Shown piece after piece: positions 15,742 to 25,466 of a stretch of 64,000 nucleotides of DNA. The stretch lies in NCBI RefSeq assembly GCF_029961185.1, contig NZ_JASBQQ010000008.1, forward strand, positions 124,001 through 188,000, read 5' to 3'. Below the pieces are notes generated by a model that was not told the origin of the DNA, made no database searches, and saw only the letters and a program-made list of their open reading frames with translations. Source of the stretch: Albidovulum aestuarii. GTDB lineage: Bacteria > Pseudomonadota > Alphaproteobacteria > Rhodobacterales > Rhodobacteraceae. Within the stretch, counting starts at the first letter, position 1, and each line of letters begins with the position of its first letter. A program made the position numbers and the translations under genes.

Positions 15742-18172
15742 CCGCCTTCGCCTCCTTTCCCAACCGGCCAAAGGCCTTACGCTTTTCGGCGAAGGCGCGA
15801 AGCCGGTCTTCGGTGCGACGGTTCACGCTGCCTTCGGGATAGACGCCGTCCTCTCCGCGCTCGCCCGCAACGAAGCCGGTCAGGGCCTCGATCCCGTCGG
15901 CGATGCTTCGCATCGGCAGGATGCGGAATTGTCCCGCCTCCACCGCCTCGATCACACGGAGGCGCAGCGACAGATGCTTGACATTGGCTGCGGGGATCAG
16001 CACGCCCTGCCGCCCGGTCAGGCCGCGCGCCGCGCAGATATCAAAGAACCCTTCGATCTTTTCGTTCACCCCGCCGATCGCCTGGATGTCGCCGAACTGG
16101 TTGACCGACCCGGTGATCGCCAGCGACTGGTCGATGGGTGTATCCGAAAGCGACGAGATTAACGCGAGCAGTTCGGCAGCAGAGGCGCTGTCGCCATCGA
16201 CGCCGCCGTAACTCTGTTCGAATACAAGACTGGCCCAAAGGGACATCGGCGCATCGGTGGCATAGGCCGCCGCGAGATAGCCCTGAAGGATCAGCATACC
16301 CTTGGAATGAATGGGGCCGCCAAGTTCGGTCTCGCGCTCAATATCGACAACCTTGCCGGTGCCGAGCCGGGTCCGCGCGGTCAGCCGGGACGGCCGGCCA
16401 AAGCGGGTGCCGCCGATCTCCAGCACCGAAAGGGCGTTGATCTGACCGACCCGAGCGCCATCTGTGTCGATCATCAGCGTTTCGCGCAGGATCGCATCCG
16501 CGCCAAGCTCACGCAGCCGCCCGGCGCGGAACTCACGCTCACTCACCGCTTTTTCGACCGCCCCGGCCCCGATCACGTCGCGCCCTTCGGCACCGGCCCA
16601 GAAATCCGCTTCGCGCAGGAGATCGGAAAGATGGTCAAGACCCAGCGACAACCGCCCGGCATCATCCGTCATGCGGTGGCTTTCGTGAAAGACCCATGCC
16701 ATCGCCGGGGGGTCGAGTGGCCTCAGACCACCATCCCGCGCGATCCCCGCGATCATTGCCGCATAGGCCGCAGGACCATCCGCACTCACCGCGATGTGGT
16801 CGTTGAAATCAGCCTCAAGCTTGAAAAGCTGGGTAAAGTCGGGATCGAGCGCGGCAAGCAGATAGTAGAAAATCCGTTCGCCCACCATGATCACCCGCAG
16901 GTCGAGTGGTACCGGATCAGGCGCCAGCGAGACGGTGGAAATAAGACTGAACCGTTCGGCGGGGGAATAGATCGCGATCTCGCGGGTTCTGAGGCAGCGT
17001 TTCAGCGCGTCCCAGGCCAGAGGTTCGGACAGGACCTGACGCGCGTCCAGAATGAGAAATCCACCATTGGCGCGGTGCAGGGCACCGGGTTTGATCATGG
17101 TGAAGTTGGTCACCAACGCGCCCATTTCCGAAGCAAATTCGATCCGTCCTATCAGATTGGCGAGCGTCGGCAGCTCTTCCTCGATCACGGGCGCGCCCGT
17201 CGCGCCATCCCCGTCCTGCGCGACGATGACATTGACCGTGTACCGTTGGAACCGCGGCTTGGCGTAGTGGCGGGTGGTTGCGACGGGGAACGGTCCTGCC
17301 TCGGCGCCATCCTCGCGGACCAGGAAGATCTCGGCATTCTCGATCAGGTCGCCGCGCACCGCGTCGAGGTAATCCTGCACCGCTCGGATGCCGGAAAATG
17401 CCTCGCGCAGCGTGCGGATGGCAACATCAACACCGCCGGTCGCCATCGCGTAGTTCAGGTCCTCAACCTCGCGGCGGTGCTGCTTTTCACGGCCCGGCAC
17501 CGCCTTCAGCGCTGCCGCCAGCTCCTGCTCGGTCTCATCGACCGCCGCGTCGATCGCGGCCTGTTCGTCGTCGCTCAGGCTCCGGCGCTTCTCGGGCGTC
17601 ATTACTTCGCCATCACGGGTGCCGACGACGGTGAACCCCATCGGTGTGCGCAGAATGGCAACGTCGCGGGCGCGGGCCTGCTCGAAGACCTTGCTCATCT
17701 CTGCTTCGTGCTCTTCGGAATAGCTTTGCTCGATACCGCGCCTGCGGGTCTGGTAGTCTTCGGAGTCGAACAAGGCCGGAATGTCGTTCGCCAGTTCGTC
17801 GATCAGATCCTCCATCGCCTTGCGGAATGCCGTTCCCATCCCCGCGGGAAGCTTGATCGCCACCGGCTTGTGAGGGGCGCCGAAGTTGTTGACATAGACC
17901 CAGTCGGCGGGGCGGGGCCGGTTCATTGCTGCTTCGGACAGGATCGCCCTCGTCATTCTGCGCCGCCCGCTGCCGGGATTTCCAAGTACAAACGCGTTGA
18001 AATCACCATGCCGCATCTCTGCCGCCATGCGGATCGCACCCAGCGCCCGGTCCTGTCCGATCCAGCCGCTTTCGCGCAGTTCGGCGCTGGTTGTGAATGT
18101 GAAATCCTCGGCCTTGACCTGTGCCGAGAGCTTCGCGGCGGGCAGAGGTTCCGGTCCGAGCGTCTTGGCCAT
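15734..18172 (-). CDS. Lon-family ATP-dependent protease (LonB/YcbZ-like)
   Basis: An 812-residue protein. The start at 18172 (MAKTLGPEPLPAAKLSAQV) has GAGGA upstream; the open frame extends further but into non-homologous sequence. The N-terminal AAA_32-type region includes a Walker A-like loop VLGNPGSGRRRMTRA in which the usual Lys is Arg. The C-terminal Lon protease domain carries the Ser/Lys dyad: Ser663 in DGDSASAAEL and Lys705 in GGVNEKIEG. It probably degrades damaged proteins. It is followed by a coupled USP-like gene, and a possible Fnr dyad lies 52 bases upstream. Confidence 0.92.
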   Translation of the reverse strand: MAKTLGPEPLPAAKLSAQVKAEDFTFTTSAELRESGWIGQDRALGAIRMAAEMRHGDFNAFVLGNPGSGRRRMTRAILSEAAMNRPRPADWVYVNNFGAPHKPVAIKLPAGMGTAFRKAMEDLIDELANDIPALFDSEDYQTRRRGIEQSYSEEHEAEMSKVFEQARARDVAILRTPMGFTVVGTRDGEVMTPEKRRSLSDDEQAAIDAAVDETEQELAAALKAVPGREKQHRREVEDLNYAMATGGVDVAIRTLREAFSGIRAVQDYLDAVRGDLIENAEIFLVREDGAEAGPFPVATTRHYAKPRFQRYTVNVIVAQDGDGATGAPVIEEELPTLANLIGRIEFASEMGALVTNFTMIKPGALHRANGGFLILDARQVLSEPLAWDALKRCLRTREIAIYSPAERFSLISTVSLAPDPVPLDLRVIMVGERIFYYLLAALDPDFTQLFKLEADFNDHIAVSADGPAAYAAMIAGIARDGGLRPLDPPAMAWVFHESHRMTDDAGRLSLGLDHLSDLLREADFWAGAEGRDVIGAGAVEKAVSEREFRAGRLRELGADAILRETLMIDTDGARVGQINALSVLEIGGTRFGRPSRLTARTRLGTGKVVDIERETELGGPIHSKGMLILQGYLAAAYATDAPMSLWASLVFEQSYGGVDGDSASAAELLALISSLSDTPIDQSLAITGSVNQFGDIQAIGGVNEKIEGFFDICAARGLTGRQGVLIPAANVKHLSLRLRVIEAVEAGQFRILPMRSIADGIEALTGFVAGERGEDGVYPEGSVNRRTEDRLRAFAEKRKAFGRLGKEAKADV

Positions 18173-18223
18173 GTCGTCCTCATCTTCTTCTGGCCAAGTA
18201 TCCCGCAACAAAGCCCATACGAA

Positions 18224-18237
18224 TTGATCCTGCTCAG
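18224..18237. promoter_or_regulatory. Possible Fnr/FixK-type dyad
   Basis: TTGATCCTGCTCAG matches TTGAT-N4-ATCAA at 8 of 10 positions, with an intact left half. It is in the divergent region 52 bases upstream of lon. Confidence 0.3.
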
Positions 18238-18287
18238 TCGGTCCTGCCCCGGCCCCGCTAAACTTCACCGAAGACCCGGAGGGAATG

Positions 18288-18671
18288 ATGACCAGAGCAG
18301 ATTTCGAACCGCTGGCCGCCGCGCTGGAAGGCCCGGCCGATCTCAGCCCCGAAACCGCCGCAGCCGTGCTTGCGCTGATCCGGCCGCTTGTTCCGGTGAA
18401 GGACAGGTGGCCCGCCGACCGGATGCCGGCGATCCAGTCCAGCGACGAAGTGATCCACCTTGTCGACCTCGCCTTGCCGGACTGGTCGATCAGCCTGAAG
18501 GGCCGCACCAATGACACTGACGGGCACTGGACCTGCACGCTGCGCCGGTCGGACACGCTGGACGATGACCTTCTGATCGGGATCGGCCGGGGACCTGCAC
18601 TGCCGCGCGCGATCCTCGCCGCGATGGTCCGTGTGGCGGCGTTGCGCACTACTCCGAAGACGGCCGACTGA
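18288..18671 (+). CDS. Hypothetical soluble protein
   Basis: A 127-residue protein with no recognised family. It is acidic in the N-terminal third, then RPLVPVKDRWPADRMPAIQ, a hydrophobic strand VIHLVDLALPDWSISLKG, and WTCTLRRSDTLDDDLLIGIG, consistent with a small alpha/beta fold. No signal peptide. The start at 18288 rather than the ATG three bases earlier gives the better distance to the GGAGG site. It is divergent from lon. Confidence 0.7.
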   Translation: MTRADFEPLAAALEGPADLSPETAAAVLALIRPLVPVKDRWPADRMPAIQSSDEVIHLVDLALPDWSISLKGRTNDTDGHWTCTLRRSDTLDDDLLIGIGRGPALPRAILAAMVRVAALRTTPKTAD

Positions 18672-18766
18672 TTGCCGTCAATGCAGAGGATCATTGCCAT
18701 GAACTACGCTCAGAACAGCAGGAACGCCCGGATGCCGGTTCGGCATCGCATTGGAAGGAGATCGCC

Positions 18767-19795
18767 ATGAAGACCTTCGCCCCATTCTTGCGCCAGTCCG
18801 CGACTGCCGCCGCCCTCTTGGCCGTATCCGCCGTTTCGGCGGGGGCCTTTACCGCATGTCAGGTCACCGATACCGGCGGTATCGACGACAACAGTTTCAA
18901 CCAGACGGCCTGGAAGGGCGTCGAGGATGCCCAAGCCGAACTGGGCGTTACGGGCCGGTTCCTCGAATCCCAGGCCGAAACGGACTATGAGGCGAATATC
19001 AACTCGCTGCTCGGCGGAGCCTGCGACGTGATCATTACCGTGGGGTTCCTGCTCGGCGACGCGACCAAGACCGCGGCCGAGCAGAACCCCGATCAGAAAT
19101 TTTCCATCGTCGATTTTTCCTACGATCCAGCCCTTCCGAACGTGCTGGGTCAGGTCTATGCGACGGATGAGGCTGCGTTCCTGGCAGGCTATCTTGCAGC
19201 CGGGATGACGCAAACCGGGGCCCTCGGCGTTTTCGGCGGGATCAACATCCCGCCAGTGACGATCTTCATGGACGGCTTTCATCACGGCGTCAGTTACTAC
19301 AACAGCCAGAAGGGCACCGCTGTCACCGTCCTCGGCTGGGACCCGATCACGCGCGAGGGTCTGTTCACCAACAACTTCGACTCGCTCGACGACGGTCGCG
19401 CCTTTGCCCAGAACCTTTACGACGAAGGTGCCGATATCGTGCTGCCTGTCGCTGGGCCTGTCGGGCTCGGCTCGGCCGCGCTGGCCGATGAACTAGGCAC
19501 CGACAAGCTAAAGATCATCGGCGTCGATGCGGACCTCTATTTCACTGACCCGGCGAAGAAGCATGTCTACCTGACCTCGATCACCAAACGCATGGATGCG
19601 ACGGTGCTTCAGGTGATCAAGGCGGTGACGGATGGCACGTTCGAGGGTGGCATCCTCACCGGCACGCTGGCCAATGGCGGCGTCGACCTCGCCCCGTTCC
19701 ATGACATGGAGGGCGACGTGCCCGATGCGCTGAAGGCCGAGCTGGCCGCGATCCGGCAGGGCATCATCGACGGCAGCATAGATGTCAGCCCCTGA
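18767..19795 (+). CDS. BMP-family ABC transporter substrate-binding protein
   Basis: A 342-residue exported solute-binding protein of the BMP/PnrA family. The signal peptide is residues 1-28; Cys31 in TACQVTD follows. The mature start QVTDTGGIDDNSFNQTAWKG is the typical BMP ligand-binding opening, and FLAGYLAAGMTQTGALGVFGG is another family block. Known relatives bind purine nucleosides or related compounds; the ligand here is unknown. AAGGAG ribosome site. It is the first gene of an eight-gene operon that runs into 2-oxoacid metabolism. Confidence 0.92.
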   Translation: MKTFAPFLRQSATAAALLAVSAVSAGAFTACQVTDTGGIDDNSFNQTAWKGVEDAQAELGVTGRFLESQAETDYEANINSLLGGACDVIITVGFLLGDATKTAAEQNPDQKFSIVDFSYDPALPNVLGQVYATDEAAFLAGYLAAGMTQTGALGVFGGINIPPVTIFMDGFHHGVSYYNSQKGTAVTVLGWDPITREGLFTNNFDSLDDGRAFAQNLYDEGADIVLPVAGPVGLGSAALADELGTDKLKIIGVDADLYFTDPAKKHVYLTSITKRMDATVLQVIKAVTDGTFEGGILTGTLANGGVDLAPFHDMEGDVPDALKAELAAIRQGIIDGSIDVSP

Positions 19796-19813
19796 CAGGT
19801 TAGGGGACAGGCG

Positions 19814-21325
19814 ATGGATATCGAGCTTCGCGGCATCACCAAACGGTTCGGCGAGGTTGTCGCCAACGAGGGTGTGAACCTCCGGGTCCGCGCAGGCGAG
19901 GTGCTGGGGCTTCTCGGTGAAAACGGCGCGGGCAAGTCCACTTTGATGAACGTGCTTTGCGGCCTTTACCGCCCGAACGAAGGTGAAATCCTGATCGATG
20001 GCAAACCGGTCGCGTTCGCCAGCCCGGCCGATGCGATCCGCGCCGGAATCGGCATGGTCCATCAGCATTTCATGCTGGTGCCGGTCTTTACCGTCGCCGA
20101 GAACGTCGTGCTGGGGGTTGAGCCGGTCGGGCGTCTTGACCGGCTTGACCGGGCGAAGGCCAGCGCCGAAGTCGCCGCAATCAGCCGGAAATACGGGCTG
20201 GAGGTCGATCCCGACACTCTGGTCGAAACCCTGCCGGTCGGCGTTCAGCAGCGGGTGGAGATCATCAAGGTCCTCTTCCGCGCCGCCGATGTCCTGATCC
20301 TGGATGAGCCGACAGCGGTCCTGACCCCGCAGGAGGTCGAGGATTTCTTTGCGGTGATCCGGGCCCTGCGGGATGCCGGAAAGGCTCTGGTCTTCATCAC
20401 CCACAAGCTGAACGAAATCCTCGACATCTCTGACCGGATCGCGGTGATCAGGGGCGGGCGCATCACCGGTGAAGGCAGGCCCGCCGACCTGACACCTAAA
20501 ACGCTTGCCGAGATGATGGTCGGTCGGCCCGTCAGCTTCGATGTAACCAAGACGCCATTCAGTCCGGGCCGCGCGCTTCTTGAGGTGCGCGACCTTACCG
20601 TGCTGCGCGACGACGATGCGGTGGCCGTCGATCACCTGAACCTGACCGTCCACAGTGGAGAGATTGTCGGTATTGCGGGAGTGCAAGGTAATGGCCAGTC
20701 GGCACTGATCGAGGCTTTGACCGGTCTGCGCCGCGTGGCCGGTGGCACGGTGACCTTTGACGGAGCCGACATCACCCATGCCTCGGTCCGTGCGCGCCAC
20801 CGCGCGGGCATCGCCCATATTCCCGAGGACCGGCAAAAAAGCGGCCTGATCCCGAAATTCACGGTGGCCGAGAACATGGTGCTCGACACCTACTATGACG
20901 ACCGGTTCAGCCGCGGCCCGTCGGTCATGTGGGACCATGTCGCCGAGAAGGCGGCCGAAGCCGTCATGGATTTCGATGTGCGCACGCCGTCGGTCTATTC
21001 CGCCGCCGGGCACCTTTCGGGCGGCAACCAGCAGAAGCTGGTCGTGGCGCGGGAGCTGTCGCGGGATACGCTTCTGGCCATCGCCGGGCAACCCACCCGG
21101 GGGCTCGACGTGGGGTCCATCGAATACATCCACAAACGCCTGATCGAGGCGCGCGACACCGGAGACGGCGTGCTGATGATCTCATCCGAGCTGGATGAGA
21201 TCCTGTCGCTCGCGGACCGGATCCTGGTGATGTTCAAGGGCCGGGTCGTGGCCGAATTCGACGCCGCCGCAGGGCCGGTCGACAAGGGCGCCATCGGTCT
21301 TGCCATGGCGGGGGCGGCGGCATGA
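19814..21325 (+). CDS. BMP-type ABC transporter ATP-binding protein (double ATPase)
   Basis: A 503-residue protein with two fused ATPase domains, the usual design for sugar/nucleoside importers. First half: Walker A GENGAGKST, Walker B VLILDEPTAVLT. Second half: a degenerate loop GVQGNGQSAL in place of Walker A, but an intact signature LSGGNQQKLV. One site is thus probably catalytic and the other regulatory, as is common in this group. It starts 18 bases after the binding protein and overlaps the first permease by ATGA. Confidence 0.95.
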   Translation: MDIELRGITKRFGEVVANEGVNLRVRAGEVLGLLGENGAGKSTLMNVLCGLYRPNEGEILIDGKPVAFASPADAIRAGIGMVHQHFMLVPVFTVAENVVLGVEPVGRLDRLDRAKASAEVAAISRKYGLEVDPDTLVETLPVGVQQRVEIIKVLFRAADVLILDEPTAVLTPQEVEDFFAVIRALRDAGKALVFITHKLNEILDISDRIAVIRGGRITGEGRPADLTPKTLAEMMVGRPVSFDVTKTPFSPGRALLEVRDLTVLRDDDAVAVDHLNLTVHSGEIVGIAGVQGNGQSALIEALTGLRRVAGGTVTFDGADITHASVRARHRAGIAHIPEDRQKSGLIPKFTVAENMVLDTYYDDRFSRGPSVMWDHVAEKAAEAVMDFDVRTPSVYSAAGHLSGGNQQKLVVARELSRDTLLAIAGQPTRGLDVGSIEYIHKRLIEARDTGDGVLMISSELDEILSLADRILVMFKGRVVAEFDAAAGPVDKGAIGLAMAGAAA

Positions 21326-22449
21326 GCGGGCGTGACATGAAGGCTCTTCTGGAACGCCCGGTCTGGGGCCGGAGCGAGGTCGAGGATCTGGTGATCGTGC
21401 CCCTTTTCGCCGTCATTGTCGCACTGGTCCTTGGCGCGCTGACGATGCTGGCGACGAATGTCGACATAGCCACGATCGGGCACTCCTACATCGCGTTGGC
21501 GCGCGGTTCGCTCGGGTCGCTGAACGCGCTTTCTGAAACCCTGACCGCCGCCATTCCGCTGGTCCTTGCCGGACTCGGCCTCGCGCTCGGCTTCAGGGCG
21601 GGGCTTTTCAACATCGGGGCCGAGGGGCAGCTGCTGATGGGCGGCATGGCGGCGGTGATCGCGGGTTTTGCCCTGTCGGGACTGCCTGCCGCGATTCACC
21701 TGCCGCTGGCGCTTCTGGTCGGCGCGCTGGCGGGCGCGCTATATGCCTCGATCGCTGGCTGGCTACGTGCGGCGACGGGCGCGCATGAGGTGATTTCGAC
21801 CATCATGCTGAACCTCATTTCCTATCGGCTTCTGGACTACATGCTGCGCATGCCTGCGATCCAGAAGGAGGGTCGCGCCGATCCGATTTCCAGATCCGTG
21901 CCCGAAGCTGCCGAACTGCCGCGCCTGCTGAGCTTCATCGACCCAAACCTGCGATTGCATGCCGGTGTCTTCCTGATGCTGGCGATGGTGGCGCTGGTCT
22001 GGTGGGTGCTCTTTCGTTCACGCATCGGGTTCGAGTTTCGTGCCAGCGGCGAAAGCGCCGATGCGGCGCGCTATGCGGGCATTCGCGCAGGCCTTGTCAT
22101 CGTGCTGGCCATGGGCACGGCGGGGGCGCTTGCGGGACTTGCCGGGGCCAATCAGGTGCTGGGCGTGCTGGGCCGCGCGACGCCCGGTTTCTCCGCCGGG
22201 ATCGGCTTTGACGCCATCGCGGTCGCCCTTCTCGGCCGGTCGCATCCGGTAGGTGTCCTCTTTGCCGGGCTTCTTTTTGGTGCGCTGGAGGCCGGGGGGC
22301 GGCAGATGCAGGTCGATGCCGGGGTCTCCATTGACCTCATCGGCATCATCCAGGCGCTGATCATCGTCTTCGTCGCCGCCCCGCTTCTGGTCCGCGCCAT
22401 CTTTCCCTGGGGGTTCCGCAGGCCGTCATCGGGAGGGCGAAGACCATGA
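21322..22449 (+). CDS. BMP-type ABC transporter permease 1
   Basis: A 375-residue inner-membrane permease with about 8-10 hydrophobic segments. Family motifs include ETLTAAIPLVLAGLGLALGF followed by RAGLFNIGAEGQLLMGG, GAHEVISTIMLNLISYRL, and GFDAIAVALLGRSHPVGVLF. It pairs with the next permease as a heterodimer. The start overlaps the ATPase stop (ATGA). Confidence 0.93.
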   Translation: MSGRDMKALLERPVWGRSEVEDLVIVPLFAVIVALVLGALTMLATNVDIATIGHSYIALARGSLGSLNALSETLTAAIPLVLAGLGLALGFRAGLFNIGAEGQLLMGGMAAVIAGFALSGLPAAIHLPLALLVGALAGALYASIAGWLRAATGAHEVISTIMLNLISYRLLDYMLRMPAIQKEGRADPISRSVPEAAELPRLLSFIDPNLRLHAGVFLMLAMVALVWWVLFRSRIGFEFRASGESADAARYAGIRAGLVIVLAMGTAGALAGLAGANQVLGVLGRATPGFSAGIGFDAIAVALLGRSHPVGVLFAGLLFGALEAGGRQMQVDAGVSIDLIGIIQALIIVFVAAPLLVRAIFPWGFRRPSSGGRRP

Positions 22450-23711
22450 CCACCGCCGCCGACCTTCCGCAAATCACAAAGCTTGATACCGGGCGAGAGC
22501 GTCAGGCCCGCATTGCCGGGGCCGTCCTTGTCGCACTTTCGGTGCTTGTCCTGTTCATCTTCGCACCCGGCGCAACCGGCAGCGCCACGTTCCGCCTCTC
22601 GCGCCCGACCGACGCGCTGCCGCTGCCCGACCTCGCCGTGCCATCGTCGCCGTTCCTCTACATCGCCGCCGCGTTTCTCGCCTTTCTCGGTGCCCGCCAG
22701 TTCATTCGGGGCGGCGGGCGATGGACTGCCCTGTCGCTTGGCCTGGGATTTGGAATTGCCGTCATGGCGCTTCTCGTCTGGGCGGCAACGGGCAAGGCGT
22801 TTTCGCTGACCGGGATGTTGCAGGCGACGATGGTGCGCGCGGTGCCCATTGCCCTGGGGGGGCTCGCGGGTGTGCTTTCCGAACGGGTTGCAGTTGTAAA
22901 CATCGCCATCGAGGGGATGCTGCTGGCCGGCGCCTTTACCGGCGCGCTGGTGGGCTCACTGATGGGCGGGGTAAGCGGGCTTGTCGCCGCCGTGGCGATC
23001 GGCGGGCTTTTCGGCTTCATCCTCGCTGCCCTCGTCGTGACCTACCGCATGGACCAGATCATCGCGGGCGTTGTGATCAACCTCTTTGTCCTCGGCCTGA
23101 CCTCATACGTTAGCAGCCAGGTTTTTCAGCAATACCGGAGCCTGAACGACGCCCCGGTCTTCCGCGCGGTGAAGATCCCGCTCCTGGGAGATATCCCGGT
23201 CATCGGGCCGATGCTGTTTCAACAGAATATCTTTGTCTATGGCGCGCTGATCATGGTGGCTGTGGCGACCTACTACCTGTTCTACACCCGTTACGGTCTG
23301 CGCGCCCGTGCGGTGGGGGAACATCCCCGCGCCGCCGATACGCTCGGCATCGACGTCCATCGGACACGCTATATCAATGTCACCGTTGCGGGCATGGTCG
23401 CGGGCTTTGGCGGGGCCTGGTTTACCTTGGGCGCAGTCGGCCGTTTCGATGAGGGCATGACCGGCGGGCGCGGCTTCATCGGGCTGGCCGCGATGATCTT
23501 CGGCCGCTGGCACCCGGTCGGCGCGCTCGCTGCCGCGCTTGTCTTCGGATTCGCGGATTCGCTCCAGCAGAAACTCGCGCTGCTGCAGACGCCGATCCCG
23601 TCCGAATTCCTCGCCATGGCGCCCTACATCGCCACCATCGTCGTCGTGGCCGGCCTGATCGGCCGCGCCCGCGCACCCGCCGCCGATGGCCAGCCCTATG
23701 TCAAGGAATAG
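22446..23711 (+). CDS. BMP-type ABC transporter permease 2
   Basis: A 421-residue permease, longer than usual because about 110 residues with two or three extra hydrophobic segments precede the conserved core. The core begins near AVPIALGGLAGVLSERVAVV and contains VNIAIEGMLLAGAF, RMDQIIAGVVINLFVLGL, AVGEHPRAADTLGIDVHR and GRGFIGLAAMIFGRWHPVGA. ATGA overlap with permease 1; only nine bases separate it from the synthetase gene. Confidence 0.92.
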   Translation: MTTAADLPQITKLDTGRERQARIAGAVLVALSVLVLFIFAPGATGSATFRLSRPTDALPLPDLAVPSSPFLYIAAAFLAFLGARQFIRGGGRWTALSLGLGFGIAVMALLVWAATGKAFSLTGMLQATMVRAVPIALGGLAGVLSERVAVVNIAIEGMLLAGAFTGALVGSLMGGVSGLVAAVAIGGLFGFILAALVVTYRMDQIIAGVVINLFVLGLTSYVSSQVFQQYRSLNDAPVFRAVKIPLLGDIPVIGPMLFQQNIFVYGALIMVAVATYYLFYTRYGLRARAVGEHPRAADTLGIDVHRTRYINVTVAGMVAGFGGAWFTLGAVGRFDEGMTGGRGFIGLAAMIFGRWHPVGALAAALVFGFADSLQQKLALLQTPIPSEFLAMAPYIATIVVVAGLIGRARAPAADGQPYVKE

Positions 23712-23720
23712 AGGCAGAGA

Positions 23721-25466
23721 ATGACAAAGGACCGCATCACCAAGCCCGAGAAAGTCAGACGCGGCGCCAACATGCCGGACTACGAGGCGACGCGCGCGGA
23801 TTTTACCTGGGATACGGCGCGCTGCCTGATCGATGGCTTGCCGGATGGCAAATTGAACATCGCCCATGAGGCCATCGACCGGCACGTTTCTGCCGGGAAC
23901 GGCGACCAGACGGCGATCCGCTGGCTTGGCAAGGACGCTGTGGTGCGGGATCTCACCTATCTCGACCTTCAACGGCTAACCAACCGCTTTGCCAACGTCC
24001 TCCGTGCGCAGAGCCTTGGCAAAGGCGACGGAGTCTATGCCCTGATGGGCCGCACGCCCGATCTTTACATCGCCGCCCTTGGCACGCTGAAGGCAGGATG
24101 CGTCTTCTGCCCGCTTTTCTCTGCCTTCGGGCCCGAACCGATCCATGCTCGGATGGAGATCGGCGGCGCTAACGCCCTGATCACCACCGCGCGGCTATAT
24201 AAACGCAAGGTCGCTGGCTTGCGCGACCGACTACCCGAATTGCGGACCGTCCTTCTGACCGATGGCGAGACGACGGATTGCGTGGCCCTTCCGCCCCTGA
24301 TGCAGGCAGCCCCGGAGGATTTCGCGACCGAAGCGATGGACCCGGAGGACATGGCACTTTTGCATTTCACCTCTGGCACGACCGGCAAACCCAAGGGCGT
24401 CGTCCATGTGCACGAAGCCGTCGTCGCCCATCACATCACCGGCCGGTTCGCGCTCGACCTGAATCCGGGGGATATCTACTGGTGCACCGCCGATCCAGGC
24501 TGGGTCACGGGCACCTCCTACGGGATCATTGCGCCCCTGACCAACCGCGTGACCATGATCGTGGATGAGGCGGAATTCGACGCGGGCCGCTGGTACGACA
24601 TTCTTGAGCGCGAAGCCGTGACGGTCTGGTACACCGCGCCGACCGCGATCCGCATGCTGATGAAAGCCGGGGCGGAGGCAGTCGAAGGGCGCGACCTCTC
24701 GGCCTTGCGCTTCATGGCAAGCGTCGGCGAACCCCTGAACCCCGAAGCGGTGGTCTGGTCCAACGAGGTCTTCGGCCGACCCTTCCATGACAATTGGTGG
24801 CAGACGGAAACCGGCGGCATCATGATCGCCAACTATGCGTCGATGGATGTGAAACCCGGCTCAATGGGCAAGCCCCTGCCGGGAATCGAGGCCGGGATCG
24901 TCGAGTTGACCGAGGCGGGCGCGACCGAGGTCACGAAACCCGGCGCCATCGGCGAGTTGGCCTTGCGCCCCGGCTGGCCGTCGATGATGCGCGGCTATCT
25001 GCATGAAGAGGCGCGCTATAAGAAGTGTTTCCGGGACGGCTGGTACCTGTCGGGCGACCTCGCGATGCGCGACGCCGACGGCTATTTCTGGTTTGTCGGC
25101 CGCGCCGACGACCTGATCAAGAGCGCGGGCCACCTGATCGGCCCGTTTGAAGTCGAAAGCGCGCTGATCGAACATGAGGCTGTGGCCGAGGCCGGAGTGA
25201 TCGGCGTACCGGACGAGACGGCGGGCGAACTGGTCAAGGCCTATGTCGCCCTGAAACCCGGCTTCGAACCGACTGACGAGCTGAAGCTCGACCTGCTCGG
25301 TCATGCCCGCAAGCGGCTTGGGCCTGCCGTGGCCCCGAAAGACATCGTCTTCCGCAAGAACCTGCCCAAGACCCGCAGCGGCAAGATCATGCGCCGGCTT
25401 CTGAAGGCGCGCGAACTCGGGCTGCCTGAAGGCGACATCTCGACCCTTGAAAGCGATGAACAATGA
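23721..25466 (+). CDS. AMP-forming acyl/acetyl-CoA synthetase
   Basis: A 581-residue ANL-superfamily ligase, the length of AcsA-type acetyl-CoA synthetases rather than the 650-residue Acs. Motifs: P-loop [11 protein letters not shown], the [13 protein letters not shown] block, [28 protein letters not shown] and the C-terminal [11 protein letters not shown] with the reactive lysine. It would activate a small carboxylic acid with ATP and CoA. Acetate is the default guess, but the transporter and dehydrogenase neighbours make another short acid possible. GAGG site; overlaps the E1 gene by ATGA. Confidence 0.9.
   Translation: MTKDRITKPEKVRRGANMPDYEATRADFTWDTARCLIDGLPDGKLNIAHEAIDRHVSAGNGDQTAIRWLGKDAVVRDLTYLDLQRLTNRFANVLRAQSLGKGDGVYALMGRTPDLYIAALGTLKAGCVFCPLFSAFGPEPIHARMEIGGANALITTARLYKRKVAGLRDRLPELRTVLLTDGETTDCVALPPLMQAAPEDFATEAMDPEDMALLHFTSGTTGKPKGVVHVHEAVVAHHITGRFALDLNPGDIYWCTADPGWVTGTSYGIIAPLTNRVTMIVDEAEFDAGRWYDILEREAVTVWYTAPTAIRMLMKAGAEAVEGRDLSALRFMASVGEPLNPEAVVWSNEVFGRPFHDNWWQTETGGIMIANYASMDVKPGSMGKPLPGIEAGIVELTEAGATEVTKPGAIGELALRPGWPSMMRGYLHEEARYKKCFRDGWYLSGDLAMRDADGYFWFVGRADDLIKSAGHLIGPFEVESALIEHEAVAEAGVIGVPDETAGELVKAYVALKPGFEPTDELKLDLLGHARKRLGPAVAPKDIVFRKNLPKTRSGKIMRRLLKARELGLPEGDISTLESDEQ

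Noticed and set aside
16307-18514. 735-codon open frame antisense to the Lon-family gene
   Set aside because: It mirrors the codon-position bias of a GC-rich gene on the other strand; the protein is compositionally odd and the minus-strand gene has full family motifs.
15734-18700. Full 988-codon frame for the Lon-like gene starting at 18700
   Set aside because: The extra 176 N-terminal residues overlap a divergent gene with a good ribosome site and have no Lon similarity; the start at 18172 has a ribosome site.
19508-21133. 541-codon antisense frame over the BMP binding protein and ATPase
   Set aside because: Shadow frame with His/Gly/Asp-rich composition typical of GC-rich antisense; the sense genes have clear motifs.
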